A stretch of DNA of 64,000 nt from Sphaerisporangium album (GCF_003323745.1 NZ_QOIL01000011.1:62001-126000), one strand, 5' to 3'; shown: positions 43,054 to 52,743, numbered from the stretch's first letter. Notes: generated by a model from the letters alone, not told the origin. Numbers and translations are program-made.

Positions 43054-43650
43054 TCACAGGGCGGTGAAGTCGGCGAAGTCGAAACCGGGCGACACCACGC
43101 AGCTCACCAGGACGCCCTCGCCCCCGGCGGGCCGGGCCGCCTGCCACGTACCGGCCGGGACCAGCGCCTGCGGCACCTCGCCGTTCTCGACATCAGGCCC
43201 CAGCGTGATCGTCACCTCGTCGCCCGGCCGCTCGCCGCCACCGCCCAGCACGAGGCTCAGCGGCCCGCCCCGGTGCCAGAGCCAGACCTCGTCGGAGCGG
43301 ACGACGTGCCACACCGACTCCTCGCCCGGCTGGAGCAGGAAGTAGATGCCCGTCGCGCTCTGGCGGACCCCGCCGTAGCCGGGCGGCTCGAAGGACGCGG
43401 CGGTCCTCCAGGTCTCGCGGAACCAGCCGCCCTCGGGGTGGGGGAGCAGGCCCAGCGCCTCGGCTACCGGGGGACGCTCCTGGACCGCGACGAAGGCGCC
43501 CGTCACGTCCCGGCGCAGGAAGCGGCGGCGTCCGCCTTCGACGACGATCACCGGATCCGGGCCGGCGAATGTTTCGCCGGCGACGCGCAGCGCCTCGGCG
43601 TCGCTGGAGACCGGCACGGAAGGGCCGTCGGGGTACGCGCCGAGCGTCAT
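43054..43650 (-). CDS. DUF985 cupin family protein
   Basis: This is a protein of about 198 residues. LGLLPHPEGGWFRETWR, SATGIYFLLQPGEES and WHVVRSDEVWLWHRG (metal-site-like His/Glu/His) are the conserved order of the DUF985 (cupin_5) family. LVPAGTWQAARP and VSCVVSPGFDFADF close the cupin. Members are of unknown biochemical role, possibly sugar-phosphate or nucleotide-sugar binding. The N-terminal 50 or so residues look like an extra short domain. ATG 43650 or GTG 43659 may be the start. It lies just downstream of the MFS gene with a 10-20 bp gap, likely co-transcribed. Confidence 0.85.
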   Translation of the reverse strand: MTLGAYPDGPSVPVSSDAEALRVAGETFAGPDPVIVVEGGRRRFLRRDVTGAFVAVQERPPVAEALGLLPHPEGGWFRETWRTAASFEPPGYGGVRQSATGIYFLLQPGEESVWHVVRSDEVWLWHRGGPLSLVLGGGGERPGDEVTITLGPDVENGEVPQALVPAGTWQAARPAGGEGVLVSCVVSPGFDFADFTAL

Positions 43651-43669
43651 GAGCAGCACGGTGCAGATC

Positions 43670-44983
43670 CTATTCGACCGGCGTCCGCGCGACCTCGGGC
43701 CGTCCCACGGTGTCCGGTGAGCCGGCGATGTCCGGTGAGCCGGTGAGGCGCCGGACGTCCGGTACGGCGAGGACCACGGCGCCGGCGGCGAGCTGCCACA
43801 GCGCGCCGAAGCCCAGCAGGACGGCGAGGCCCACGGCGGCGGCGACCGGCCCGGCGGCGGCCAGCCCGATCGGCCCGAGCGCGAAGGCGCCCACCGCGGT
43901 GAGCGAGGTGATCCGCGCCAGGACCCCGGGCGGTACGTGCCGCTGGTTCGTGGTCGCGTACAGCGCGCCGCACACCGCCGCTCCGGCCCCGGCCACCAGC
44001 GCGGCCCCGGCGATCACGGCGGTGGGCAGCCCCGCCGCCATGGCGCCCGGCGGCAGCGCCCAGCCGAAGGTCGCGACCGTGGCCACCACCAGCGGACGGC
44101 GAGGCGTCCGCCCGCCGACCATCACCAGTCCGCCCGCCACCGCGCCCGTCCCGTACACGCTCATGATCAGCCCCCAGGACTGGGCGCCGCCGAGACGGTC
44201 GTGCGCCACCACCGGGCCGAGGACGAGGAACGGCGCCCACACCAGCACGTTGAACAGCGTGAACTGCAGCGTGGTCACCCACAGCCAGGTGCGGGACCGG
44301 AACTCGTCCCATCCCTCTCTTGCCGCCCCCTTCCGCGTGCCGGGTGAGGCGAGAGGAATGTCGGATACGCGGAGCAGGGCGACGGCGACGGCGGCCGCTC
44401 CGTAGGTCGCCGCGTCCAGGGCGACGACCACGCCGGGCCCCACCACGGCCACCAGGACCCCGGCCAGCGCGGGCCCGCCCACGTTCGCCAGCGACTGGGC
44501 GAGCCCGGACAGGGCGTTGGCGTCCCGCAGCCTGCCCTCGTACGCTGCGCCGCTCGCCGCCAGCCTGGGGATCAGGCCGCCCCGCGCGGGCATGCCGAAC
44601 GCCTCGCCGGCTCCCCAGGCGACCGCCGGGACGACGAACACCCACATACCCGGACGCCCGGACAGCAGCGCCGCCGCCAGGACGGCCTGGCTCGCGCAGC
44701 GCAGGACGTCGGCGCACACCATGACCCGCCGGGGACCCACCCGGTCGGCGACGACGCCGCCGACCGGCAGGAGCGCCACCATCGGGACGATCCGCGCCGC
44801 CATGATCAGCCCGAGCTCGGTCTGCGTGCCGCCGCCGTCCAGGACGGCGAAGGACACCGCGAGCGTGGACATGGACGAGCCCAGCAGCGACGTCAGCTCG
44901 CCGGCGAAGAACAGCCGCAGATCTCTGTACGCCAAGGCGGCCAGCCGCCTGCGCGCCCACTTCGTCACCGTTCTCTCTGCCAT
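43670..44983 (-). CDS. MFS transporter (EntS/DHA3-like exporter)
   Basis: This is a 437-residue protein with 12 predicted helices. The first loop region ADRVGPRRVMVCADVLR matches motif A of the MFS drug-export families, and FFAGELTSLLGSSM resembles the N-terminal helix of EntS/DHA3-type efflux pumps. Proton-driven export of a small molecule is likely; the substrate is unknown. ATG 44983 is preferred, since the open frame to 45088 is not conserved. The C-terminal tail contains repeated Gly-Ser-Pro-Asp units. The cupin gene follows. Confidence 0.85.
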   Translation of the reverse strand: MAERTVTKWARRRLAALAYRDLRLFFAGELTSLLGSSMSTLAVSFAVLDGGGTQTELGLIMAARIVPMVALLPVGGVVADRVGPRRVMVCADVLRCASQAVLAAALLSGRPGMWVFVVPAVAWGAGEAFGMPARGGLIPRLAASGAAYEGRLRDANALSGLAQSLANVGGPALAGVLVAVVGPGVVVALDAATYGAAAVAVALLRVSDIPLASPGTRKGAAREGWDEFRSRTWLWVTTLQFTLFNVLVWAPFLVLGPVVAHDRLGGAQSWGLIMSVYGTGAVAGGLVMVGGRTPRRPLVVATVATFGWALPPGAMAAGLPTAVIAGAALVAGAGAAVCGALYATTNQRHVPPGVLARITSLTAVGAFALGPIGLAAAGPVAAAVGLAVLLGFGALWQLAAGAVVLAVPDVRRLTGSPDIAGSPDTVGRPEVARTPVE

Positions 44984-45165
44984 GGCCGTCCACTCTGGAG
45001 GGCGGCAGCGGCGCCTTTCAATCAGTGGGCTGAGGAAAGTTGAGTCTCTATACTGCAGCACCGGGTAGAGAGGGCATCTCGGTCCCAACTGGGGTTCGGC
45101 GGCGATGTAGGGTCGGAACCCCGACCTGGGCGGGAGTTTTTACTGCGGATAGGTGAGCGAAGGCG

Positions 45166-45987
45166 ATGACACCACCACCGGCGCCCGTCGAGTACGCCGT
45201 GGCCGTCGAGCACTACCTGGCCACCCTGCGGCTGGCCGAGGCTTCCCGGCGCGTCTACCGGATCGCGCTGGCGACCTGGGCGTGGCCCCTGGTCGGCAGG
45301 ACTCCTCCCGAAGGCAGGGCACGCCGCGGCGCGGCGCCGCCCATCGTGCCGCTCGCCCTGCTCGACGCCCCCGGCGCCGAAGACCGCCTGCGCGCCGCCC
45401 TCACCGAGCGGACGGCCGCCGCCGACCCCCGCACCGTCAGCCGCGAACTTTCCATCCTGCGCGGGGCGATCGCCTGGTGGCGGACGCGCGGCTGGATCGG
45501 CCGCGACCCGCTGGGGCGGCTGCGGCCCCTTCCCGCTCCGGCCGCCGTGTCGCCCGCGCCGTCACGCGAGCAACTGACAAAGATCTTCAAGCTGCCGGTC
45601 CCGCTCCGTGAGAAGACCTGCTGGCGCCTGCTGTACGAGACCGCCGCGCCCATCGAGCGGGTGCTCGCCCTGGACGTCGACGACCTCGACCTCGCCCGCA
45701 TGCGCGTGCGGTCGGAGCCGGCGATCCGCTGGCGGGGCGGCACGGCGAGGCTGCTGCCCCTGCTGCTCGTCGGCCGCACCGGCGGCCCCGTCTTCCTGAC
45801 CGGACGCCGCGCCTCGCCCACCGCCCCGCCCGGCGACCGCTGCCCGGTCACCGGACGTGGGCGGTTGTCCTACCGCCGCGCCGCCGAGCTGTTCACGACC
45901 GCGACACGCGACCTCGACCCCGAAGGCCACGGCTGGACGCTCCGCCACCTCCGCGCCGCCGGCCTGGCCAACAGGGGGCTCGTGTGA
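45166..45987 (+). CDS. Truncated tyrosine-recombinase-like protein, catalytic residues missing
   Basis: This 273-residue protein matches the core layout of phage-integrase family proteins: an N-terminal helical DNA-binding part (VEHYLATLRLAEASRRVYR) and a C-terminal catalytic-like part (WRLLYETAAPIERVLALDVDDL). The Arg of the first catalytic box is replaced by Pro162, the first His of H-X-X-R by Trp257 (Arg260 and His261 remain), and the protein stops 12 residues later, before the Tyr nucleophile would be reached. It cannot be a normal recombinase. It may be a decayed integrase or a DNA-binding derivative. No att-like repeats were found beside it. Confidence 0.7.
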   Translation: MTPPPAPVEYAVAVEHYLATLRLAEASRRVYRIALATWAWPLVGRTPPEGRARRGAAPPIVPLALLDAPGAEDRLRAALTERTAAADPRTVSRELSILRGAIAWWRTRGWIGRDPLGRLRPLPAPAAVSPAPSREQLTKIFKLPVPLREKTCWRLLYETAAPIERVLALDVDDLDLARMRVRSEPAIRWRGGTARLLPLLLVGRTGGPVFLTGRRASPTAPPGDRCPVTGRGRLSYRRAAELFTTATRDLDPEGHGWTLRHLRAAGLANRGLV

Positions 45988-45997
45988 GGGCGTGCCG

Positions 45998-47176
45998 CTA
46001 TGTGGTGCGGACGGCGAGGGTGCGTTCGGCCCACTGGGCGATGTCGCGGCGCTCGATGGCCGCGGCCATGAGCCCGGGGAAGGCGTCCGGAGTGCAGGCG
46101 AACGCGGGCACGCCCAGCGCGGCGAGCGCCTCGGCGTTGTCGCGGTCGTAGTGGGGCTGCCCCTCGTCCGAGAGGGCCAGCAGGACGATCACCTGCACCC
46201 CCGCCGCCGTCATGGCCGCGACCCTGCGCAGCATCTCCTCCCGCACGCCCCCCTCGTACAGGTCGCTGATCAGGATGAAGATGGAGTTCGACGGACGGGT
46301 GATCAGCCCCTGGCAGTAGGCGATGGCCCGGTTGATGTCGGTGCCCCCGCCGAGCTGGGTGCCGAACAGCAGCTCGACCGGGTCGTGCAGCTGGTCGGTC
46401 AGGTCGACCACGCTCGTGTCGAAGACCACCAGGGACGTGCGCAGCGAGCGCATGGACGCCAGCACGGCCCCGAACACGCTCGAGTAGACCACCGACGCCG
46501 CCATTGAGCCGCTCTGGTCGATGCACAGGGTGACCTCGCGGATCACGGCCCGCTGACGGCGCGCGTACCCGACCAGGCGGGAGGGCACGACGGTGTTCCG
46601 TTCCGGCAGGTAGTTCTTGAGGTTGGCCCGGATCGTCCTGTCCCAGTCGATGTCGGCGACCCGGCGCGGCCGGTGTGTGCGGGCCGAGCGGTCGAGGGCC
46701 CCGGTGACGGCCGTCCGGGTGCGCTGCGCCAGCCTGCGCTCCAGATCGGCCACGACCTTGACCACCACCGCGCGCGCCGAGCGGCGGGCCGTCTCGGGCA
46801 TCACCCGGTTGAGGGAGAGCAACGTGCCCACGAGGTGCACGTCGGGCTCCACGGCCTCCAGCATCTCCGGCTCCAGCAGGAGGCGGGTGAGGTTGAGCCG
46901 CTCGATCGCGTCCTTCTGCATGACCTGGACGACCGTCGAGGGGAAGTAGGACCGGATGTCCCCGAGCCAGCGGGCGACGCGCGGCGCCGAGGCGCCGAGA
47001 CCCGCGCCGCGCTCGGCGTCCCCGCGCCCGCCCGAGCCCTGGCCCGAGCCGCGCCCGCCGTTGTACAGCGCGGCGAGCGCGGCGTCCATCTGGGCGTCGT
47101 CGCCGCTCAGGGCGCACCCCGTGCCGTCGGCGTCGCCGCCCAGGGCCAGCCGCCACCTGCGCAGCCGCTCGTCCAT
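45998..47176 (-). CDS. VWA-domain protein of the MoxR cassette
   Basis: This 392-residue protein has a Gly-rich linker near residue 45 and a C-terminal von Willebrand factor A domain. CIDQSGSM is the D-X-S-X-S metal-ion-dependent adhesion site, with the later Thr (GGGTDINRA) and Asp (ISDLYEGG) positions also present. The first part (FPSTVVQVMQKDA) is conserved in VWA proteins that pair with MoxR ATPases. It probably assembles with the MoxR ATPase on a substrate. ATG 47176 has GGAG 6 bp upstream and overlaps the DUF5682 stop by 1 bp. Confidence 0.85.
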   Translation of the reverse strand: MDERLRRWRLALGGDADGTGCALSGDDAQMDAALAALYNGGRGSGQGSGGRGDAERGAGLGASAPRVARWLGDIRSYFPSTVVQVMQKDAIERLNLTRLLLEPEMLEAVEPDVHLVGTLLSLNRVMPETARRSARAVVVKVVADLERRLAQRTRTAVTGALDRSARTHRPRRVADIDWDRTIRANLKNYLPERNTVVPSRLVGYARRQRAVIREVTLCIDQSGSMAASVVYSSVFGAVLASMRSLRTSLVVFDTSVVDLTDQLHDPVELLFGTQLGGGTDINRAIAYCQGLITRPSNSIFILISDLYEGGVREEMLRRVAAMTAAGVQVIVLLALSDEGQPHYDRDNAEALAALGVPAFACTPDAFPGLMAAAIERRDIAQWAERTLAVRTT

Positions 47177-49758
47177 CACGCGCTCCTCTCCGCGGTGGCC
47201 GCGGACGTCAGGTCGGTTCCCAGGATCGTGAGTACGGTCCGCACGGCCGGCGCGGCGCGCTCGTCGTCTGGCTCCAGCGCGGCGACCCGCCCGGACCCGC
47301 CCGAGGAGACGCGTTCGCCGATGGCGCGGCGCTCCGGCGGGGTGAAGGCGCCGAACGTACGGCGCAGCAGCGGCAGCACGTCCACGAAAGCCTCGCCGGT
47401 CAGGCCGGTCAGCCAGGTGTCGATCAGACCTAACAGGCCGGCGTCGTGGACGAGGAGAAGGCCGCTTCCCGCCAGGAACCCCTCGACCCAGGCCGCCGCC
47501 TGCGCGGGCGGCGTGCCCGCCGACATCGACCGGGACATGCGCCGCGCGACGTCCTCGGCCGGGATCGTGCCCGCGTCGAGCAGGATGCGGGTCAACCGGC
47601 CGCTGATCAGCCCGTGCAGGTCACGCCGCTCGGCCACGCCGCGCAGAGCCGCCAGCCAGCCCTGCCTGCCGGACTCCAGAAGCCCGGCGGAGGCGTGGAC
47701 GGCGTCGACGTGCCCGAGCATCTCGCGCGCCGAGTCGTCGTCCAGCCCGGTGACGGCGGCCGACAGCCCGGCGCGGATGCGGCCGAGCAGCGAGTCGACG
47801 ATCACCGACAGGCCCGCCGCAGGGGTGCCGCGGACGTCGCCGTACCGCTGCGTGCGCACGAGGGCGGGCAGGGCCGCCATCAGGTGGGTGACATCGCTGT
47901 CCAGGGCCGCCCGGGTGGAGATCGACGACAGGACGTGGGGGAGCGCGTCGGGCAGGTCGGCCAGAAGGCAGCGCTCGGCGACCGCGGTGAGCTCGGCCAG
48001 CGTCCTCGGCGAGGGCGCGGCGGACGGCCCGGGCCCCGCGTGCCGGGCCGTCCACGGGGAACCCAGGTCGACGAGCTCACGCACCCGGGCGGTCGCGGCG
48101 GCGGGAACCGTGGTGCCGTACCCGCTGGCCTCGATCAGGTCGATGTCGAACTCCGGCCGCCAGGCGAGAGTCCACGACTCGCGGAAGGTGCCCTTGCCCC
48201 GGGCCTCGCGCGGCGTCCCCCACGCCACGCCGAGCAGGCCGAGCCGGTGCAGCAGGCGGCTGCGGTCCAGGTCGAGGGGTTTGCGCAGGTCCAGGTCGAG
48301 CTCGCGGTCGAGCGCCTCGGGGTGCAGCTTCAGACGGCGCCGGCGGTCGCGCAGGTCGCGCTGGAGCGGGACCATCGGCGTGCTGTCCGGCACGCCGCCG
48401 AGCCGCTCGCCGACCACCATGCGGCGCTGGATCAGCTCCACCGGCAGCTCGTCGCCCTCGCACAGCACCGCGCGGACCGCCTCGGTGACCTCCCCCAGCC
48501 CGGCCAGCGGACGCCCCCGCACGACGGCGAGGCTGTGCGCCAGGCGGACGGCCTCGATGACGTGGGCGGACGACACCGGCAGGTCCTCCTCTCGCAGGAC
48601 GGCGGCGGCCGAGGCGAGCCAGCGCTCGATCGGCCTGTCCGGCGCGGAGAACAGGTGGTCGTACCAGCCGGGAGAGGTGATGCCCGCGCCGTAGCCGCTC
48701 CAGGAGGCCAGCCGCCCGTGCGTCCACGGCACCCACGTCATCTCCACCTTGACCCTGGGCAGCCCCTTGAGCAGGCGGTCGTCGGGCGCGGCCGGGCCCG
48801 GGTCGAGCAGCGCCGGGACGTGCCAGGCGCCGCAGACCACGGCCACCCGCCGGTGGCCGTCCTTGACGGCGGCGCGCATCGTCCTGCGCATGTACGCCTC
48901 GCGCCGCGCCTCCTGCTCGTGCGGGGTGTATCCCTGCCGGACGGTCACCATCGCCTCGGCGATCACCTCGAACGGGGTGTCGCCGCGATGCTCGACCGCG
49001 TCCTCCCACCAGCGCTCGGGGTCGTCGTACCCGGCGGCGCCGGCGAGCTCGCCGATCGGATCACGATGGACGACCTGGTCCCGCGGTCCCTCCGCCTCGG
49101 CCTCCCGTTCCGCGGCGTCGTCGTCATCGGACGGCGGCCGGGCCCCGGAGGCGCGCCCGCCCGGCGCGTCTCCGGGAGCGTCCTCGGCCGCCCCGTCCGG
49201 GGAAGCGGCTCGCGCGGCGACCGGATGCTCCGGGGGAGTGCCTCGGCCGGCGGCCGCCTCCGGGAATTCGGCGTCCACGGCGGGGGCGACGGGCCGGGGA
49301 ACCGGATCGGCGGGTTCGGCGGCCAGGCCGTGCGTCGCGGGCAGGTCGCAGAAGCGGACGGGGACGCCCGCGCGGAGGGCGTACTGGATGGCCTGCCACT
49401 CGGGAGAGAACGTCGCGAACGGCCAGAACGCGGCCTTGGACGGATCGCCCGGCACGTGCGCCAGCAGCGCGACGGGCGGCCGCATCTCGGGGTCGGCCGC
49501 CAGTGCCACCAGATGGTCGGCCTCGGGCGGGCCCTCGATCAGGACGATGTCGGGCCGGAGCCGTTCCAGCTCGGCGGCCACCGCGCGGGCCGACCCCGGG
49601 CCGTGGTGCCGCACCCCGAGCACCGTGAACGACGCGGCCGCGCCCGCGTTCTTCCTGTGCCGGCCGGACGGTGCGCCGGGCGTGCCGTGCGCCGGCGGGG
49701 TGCCGTGTGCGGGCGGGGTGCCGTGTGCGGGCGGCGTGCGCGGGGCCTCAGGAGACAT
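47176..49758 (-). CDS. DUF5682 family protein
   Basis: This 860-residue protein has a low-complexity N terminus with three PPAHGT units. The conserved start of the domain is GVRHHGPGSARAV followed by IVLIEGPPEA, a TraB/ChaN-like pattern in the DUF5682 family, and VVCGAWHVPAL comes later. An acidic insert lies at about 160-235. The molecular role is unknown; members sit next to MoxR, VWA and SWIM genes in many actinobacteria. The ATG 49758 start overlaps the MoxR gene stop by 11 bp; GTG 49782 is an alternative. No signal peptide is visible, so it is probably cytoplasmic. Confidence 0.82.
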   Translation of the reverse strand: MSPEAPRTPPAHGTPPAHGTPPAHGTPGAPSGRHRKNAGAAASFTVLGVRHHGPGSARAVAAELERLRPDIVLIEGPPEADHLVALAADPEMRPPVALLAHVPGDPSKAAFWPFATFSPEWQAIQYALRAGVPVRFCDLPATHGLAAEPADPVPRPVAPAVDAEFPEAAAGRGTPPEHPVAARAASPDGAAEDAPGDAPGGRASGARPPSDDDDAAEREAEAEGPRDQVVHRDPIGELAGAAGYDDPERWWEDAVEHRGDTPFEVIAEAMVTVRQGYTPHEQEARREAYMRRTMRAAVKDGHRRVAVVCGAWHVPALLDPGPAAPDDRLLKGLPRVKVEMTWVPWTHGRLASWSGYGAGITSPGWYDHLFSAPDRPIERWLASAAAVLREEDLPVSSAHVIEAVRLAHSLAVVRGRPLAGLGEVTEAVRAVLCEGDELPVELIQRRMVVGERLGGVPDSTPMVPLQRDLRDRRRRLKLHPEALDRELDLDLRKPLDLDRSRLLHRLGLLGVAWGTPREARGKGTFRESWTLAWRPEFDIDLIEASGYGTTVPAAATARVRELVDLGSPWTARHAGPGPSAAPSPRTLAELTAVAERCLLADLPDALPHVLSSISTRAALDSDVTHLMAALPALVRTQRYGDVRGTPAAGLSVIVDSLLGRIRAGLSAAVTGLDDDSAREMLGHVDAVHASAGLLESGRQGWLAALRGVAERRDLHGLISGRLTRILLDAGTIPAEDVARRMSRSMSAGTPPAQAAAWVEGFLAGSGLLLVHDAGLLGLIDTWLTGLTGEAFVDVLPLLRRTFGAFTPPERRAIGERVSSGGSGRVAALEPDDERAAPAVRTVLTILGTDLTSAATAERSA
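49682..49735. repeat. Three 18-bp tandem repeats encoding PPAHGT units
   Basis: Three nearly identical 18-bp units (49682-49699, 49700-49717, 49718-49735) lie in the start of the DUF5682 gene. They keep the frame and encode PPAHGT-type hexapeptides. The last two units differ by one base, which suggests recent expansion or slippage. Confidence 0.85.
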
Positions 49759-50812
49759 CGCGGCACGCCCGGTAGAAGTCACGCCAGTCGGGACGCTCGC
49801 GGACCACCGTCTCCAGGTACTCCTGCCAGATGACCCGGTCGGACACCGGATCCTGCACGACGGCGCCGATGATGCCCGCCGCGACGTCGCCCGCCCGCAG
49901 CACGCCGTCGCCGAAGTGGGCGGCCAGGGCGATGCCGCTGGTCACCACCGAGATCGCCTCGGCCGTGCTGAGGGTGCCGCTCGGGGACTTCACCGTCGTG
50001 CGGCCGTCGGAGGTCACCCCGGACCGCAGCTCGCGGAACACCGTGACGACCCGCCTGATCTCCTCCAGGCCCGTGGGCGTGGGAGGCAGTTCGAGGGAGT
50101 GGCCGAGCTGGGCGACACGCCGGGCCACGATGTCGACCTCCTCCTCGGCGCTGGCCGGGACCGGGAGGACGACGGTGTTGAACCGGCGGCGCAGCGCACT
50201 GGACAGCTCGTTCACCCCGCGGTCGCGGTCGTTCGCGGTGGCGATCACGTTGAAGCCCCGCGCCGCCTGCACCTCCTCGTTCAGCTCGGGGATCGGCAGC
50301 GTCTTCTCCGACAGGACGGTGATGAGCGCGTCCTGCACGTCGGAGGGCATGCGCGTGAGCTCCTCGACCCGGGCGAGCCGCCCCTCGGCCATGGCGCGCA
50401 TCACCGGGCTCGGCGTCATCGCCTCGCGGGACGGGCCCTCGGCCAGCAGCCGGGCGTAGTTCCAGCCGTAACGGATCGCCTCCTCGGCCGTGCCCGCCGT
50501 GCCCTGGACGAGCAGCGTGGAGTCGCCGCTGATGGCCGCGGCCAGGTGCTCCGACAGCCAGGTCTTGGCGGTGCCGGGAACGCCCAGCAGAAGCAGCGCG
50601 CGGTCGGTGGCGAGGGTGGCGACGGCGACCTCGACGATGCGGCGGGGGCCGATGTACTTCGGAGTGATCTGATCGCCGTCGCCGAGCAGGTAGGAGGTCA
50701 CGGCCCAGGGCGACAGCCGCCATCCGGGCGGCCGCGGCCGGTCGTCGGACTTGGCGAGGATCGCGAGCTCCTCGGCGTACTGGTCTTCCGCGTGGGGGCG
50801 CAGAACGGTCAT
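49748..50812 (-). CDS. MoxR-like AAA+ ATPase
   Basis: This 354-residue AAA+ ATPase has Walker A LLLLGVPGTAKT, a Walker B segment of RVEELTR form (Glu-Glu where Asp-Glu is common), a sensor-1 region IATANDRDRG and an arginine-finger-like LRRRFN. The MoxR family acts with VWA partners as a chaperone or remodelling ATPase. It is the only NTPase of the cassette. The start is ATG 50812 with a weak ribosome site, and a 280-bp gap separates it from the DUF5691 gene, so it may have its own promoter. DUF5682 starts inside its end. Confidence 0.9.
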   Translation of the reverse strand: MTVLRPHAEDQYAEELAILAKSDDRPRPPGWRLSPWAVTSYLLGDGDQITPKYIGPRRIVEVAVATLATDRALLLLGVPGTAKTWLSEHLAAAISGDSTLLVQGTAGTAEEAIRYGWNYARLLAEGPSREAMTPSPVMRAMAEGRLARVEELTRMPSDVQDALITVLSEKTLPIPELNEEVQAARGFNVIATANDRDRGVNELSSALRRRFNTVVLPVPASAEEEVDIVARRVAQLGHSLELPPTPTGLEEIRRVVTVFRELRSGVTSDGRTTVKSPSGTLSTAEAISVVTSGIALAAHFGDGVLRAGDVAAGIIGAVVQDPVSDRVIWQEYLETVVRERPDWRDFYRACRDVS

Positions 50813-51092
50813 ATCGATTTCAGCTCACTCTCAGGTGCTCGGCCCGGTGCGCGGCACCGGCCGAGAAGGGACTGGAAAAGGAAGATAGGAACGCCTGCGC
50901 CGGCCACCGGCCCGCCGCGGCAACGGCTCTGAGGATCGAGGACCTTCCCGGCGAACGCCGCCCTCGCCTCCCACCGCCCCGCCCTGCCGACCGCTCACGA
51001 CCACACCCCTGTGGTCCGCCCGTCTGTGGTGGCACCGGGGAGTTCCTCGTACGTACCGGCCTCAGCTCTACGTACGGGTGCTGTGCGGGTGG

Positions 51093-52526
51093 TCATGGGC
51101 GGAGCTCCTCGTGCATGTCGAAGCGGAAGCGCAGCGTGGCGGCGACCTCCTGGACGGGGGGCTCGTCCGAGAGCCGGGCGGTCATCTCGTGCATCGCGGG
51201 GTCGACGCGCTCGCCCGCGAGGCGGACCAGCTCCGCGAGGTTCCAGGGCTGGCGCCCGGCGGTGTCGACGATCTTCTCCATCACGGCCTTGGCCAGCGCC
51301 GGACCCCACGGCGCGGGCAGGCCGCCCAGCATCATGATCAACTGACCGTCGACCGGCTGGTCGTTGACGAGTTCGGCCGCCCTGTCGGCGCGCTCGGCGG
51401 GAGGCAGGACGGCGAGCAGGTCGCTGAGCGGCTCGACGGCGAACAGCGCCCGCGCCCAGGTGGGATCGTTCTGCAGGACCGCCGCGCGTTCCCAGCCGAG
51501 CCTGATCTCGCGCGCCCAGTCGCCGGTGTTGAGCGCGACGATCTGCTTGGCGGAAAGACCGAAGTGGCCGGTCCAGAACGTGAGCGGCGTGTGCGCGACG
51601 ACCTGCTGGAGCCACCAGCTCCGCTGCCCGGTGCCCGCCGGGGCGCGGGAGCGGACGCCGTCGCGCTCCATCGCGGCGTCGCACGACACCGGCGGCTCGA
51701 CGTGGAGCCGCTCCCCGAAGACCCGCAGGCACCGCGCCGCCCGCTCGGACATCCTGCGCCCGAGCCGTGACTCCGGGAGCCGGGTGAGCAGGTCGGCGGC
51801 CTGGCTTCTGACCTCGCGCCGCCGGTCGTCCAGCGCGTCCTCCAGAAACGGCTCGTCGGCCATCGACAGCCCGTCCGCCAGGGCGTTGACGAAGGCCGCG
51901 CGGTCTTCCGGGGCCTCTTTGTCCCAGCTCTGAAGCAGCAGGGCCCGGGCCTTCACGGGAGTGGCGGCCCGCAGACCGCGGAAGAAGGACAGCCGATCCC
52001 CTCGGGTGCCGAACTCCCACAGCGGATGAACCGCCACCGCCTCGTCACCTTCGTCCCCCGGCGACGCTTCGGCCTCCGGCCCTGGCGGGGGCGCGTAGGT
52101 CGTGGCCTCCTCCAGCAGGTAGCCCCAGGCCTCGTTGAGCGAGGCCAGCCACCGCCCCCTGGCCCCCGCCAGGACGCCGATGGACGACCGCAGCGAGCGA
52201 TCGCGCGTGCCGTGGTCGAGCACGCGGGGGACGAGCTTCGCCGGCAGGCGGTACCCCCGGCCGGCCGCGGCCTCCAGCCATTCGGCGAGCAACCGGGGAT
52301 GCTCGCCGTCGAGGATGCGGGCCACGCGCTCACCTGCCGCCCGTGGCACGGGCGGCTGTTCTTCGGCGGGCGCGGCGGGCAGCGGCTCGCCCCTATGGAG
52401 CCGCTGCCCCGCGCGCGCCCCCACCGTGTGGGCCGCGGCCTGGCCGAGCAGGTCGGGCCGCGGACGCCGGTCGGTGCCGACCAGCGCGGCCGACACCAGC
52501 CGCTCCCACTCGTCGATCGTGGTCAC
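51093..52526 (-). CDS. DUF5691 family protein
   Basis: This 477-residue protein has a conserved N terminus (WERLVSAALVGTDRRP), a Leu-rich middle with HEAT-like helices, and WLQQVVAHTPLTFW with HFGLSAKQIVAL in the C-terminal half. These match DUF5691, a family of unknown activity found with MoxR/SWIM/VWA genes. Charged linkers occur near residue 160. The GTG start at 52526 has GAGGGG upstream. A 217-bp gap with a 15-bp tandem repeat lies between it and the SWIM gene. It probably serves as a scaffold or adaptor, by inference only. Confidence 0.82.
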   Translation of the reverse strand: MTTIDEWERLVSAALVGTDRRPRPDLLGQAAAHTVGARAGQRLHRGEPLPAAPAEEQPPVPRAAGERVARILDGEHPRLLAEWLEAAAGRGYRLPAKLVPRVLDHGTRDRSLRSSIGVLAGARGRWLASLNEAWGYLLEEATTYAPPPGPEAEASPGDEGDEAVAVHPLWEFGTRGDRLSFFRGLRAATPVKARALLLQSWDKEAPEDRAAFVNALADGLSMADEPFLEDALDDRRREVRSQAADLLTRLPESRLGRRMSERAARCLRVFGERLHVEPPVSCDAAMERDGVRSRAPAGTGQRSWWLQQVVAHTPLTFWTGHFGLSAKQIVALNTGDWAREIRLGWERAAVLQNDPTWARALFAVEPLSDLLAVLPPAERADRAAELVNDQPVDGQLIMMLGGLPAPWGPALAKAVMEKIVDTAGRQPWNLAELVRLAGERVDPAMHEMTARLSDEPPVQEVAATLRFRFDMHEELRP

Positions 52527-52645
52527 CGGGACCCCTCTTTCTGACGACGTTCTTCGCCGCGTCGGCCCCGCGACGACGAATCGACGAGGCCGACGCGCCG
52601 ACGGGCAGGCTCAATGGACGGACCGGCGCAGCGGACCACCGCGCC

Positions 52646-52720
52646 GGCGCGGTGCGGACCGGCGCGGTGCGGACCGGTGCGGTGCGGACCGGCGCAGTGG
52701 GTACCGGCGTGGCGTGGACC
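52646..52720. repeat. 15-bp tandem repeat array between DUF5691 and SWIM genes
   Basis: Five units of 15 bp (consensus GGCGCGGTGCGGACC; 52646-52660, 52661-52675, 52676-52690, 52691-52705, 52706-52720), with the last two diverged. The array is in the intercistronic space of the cassette. It is not part of a convincing gene. Confidence 0.8.
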
Positions 52721-52743
52721 GGCGTGTAGGCGGGCGCGGGGCC

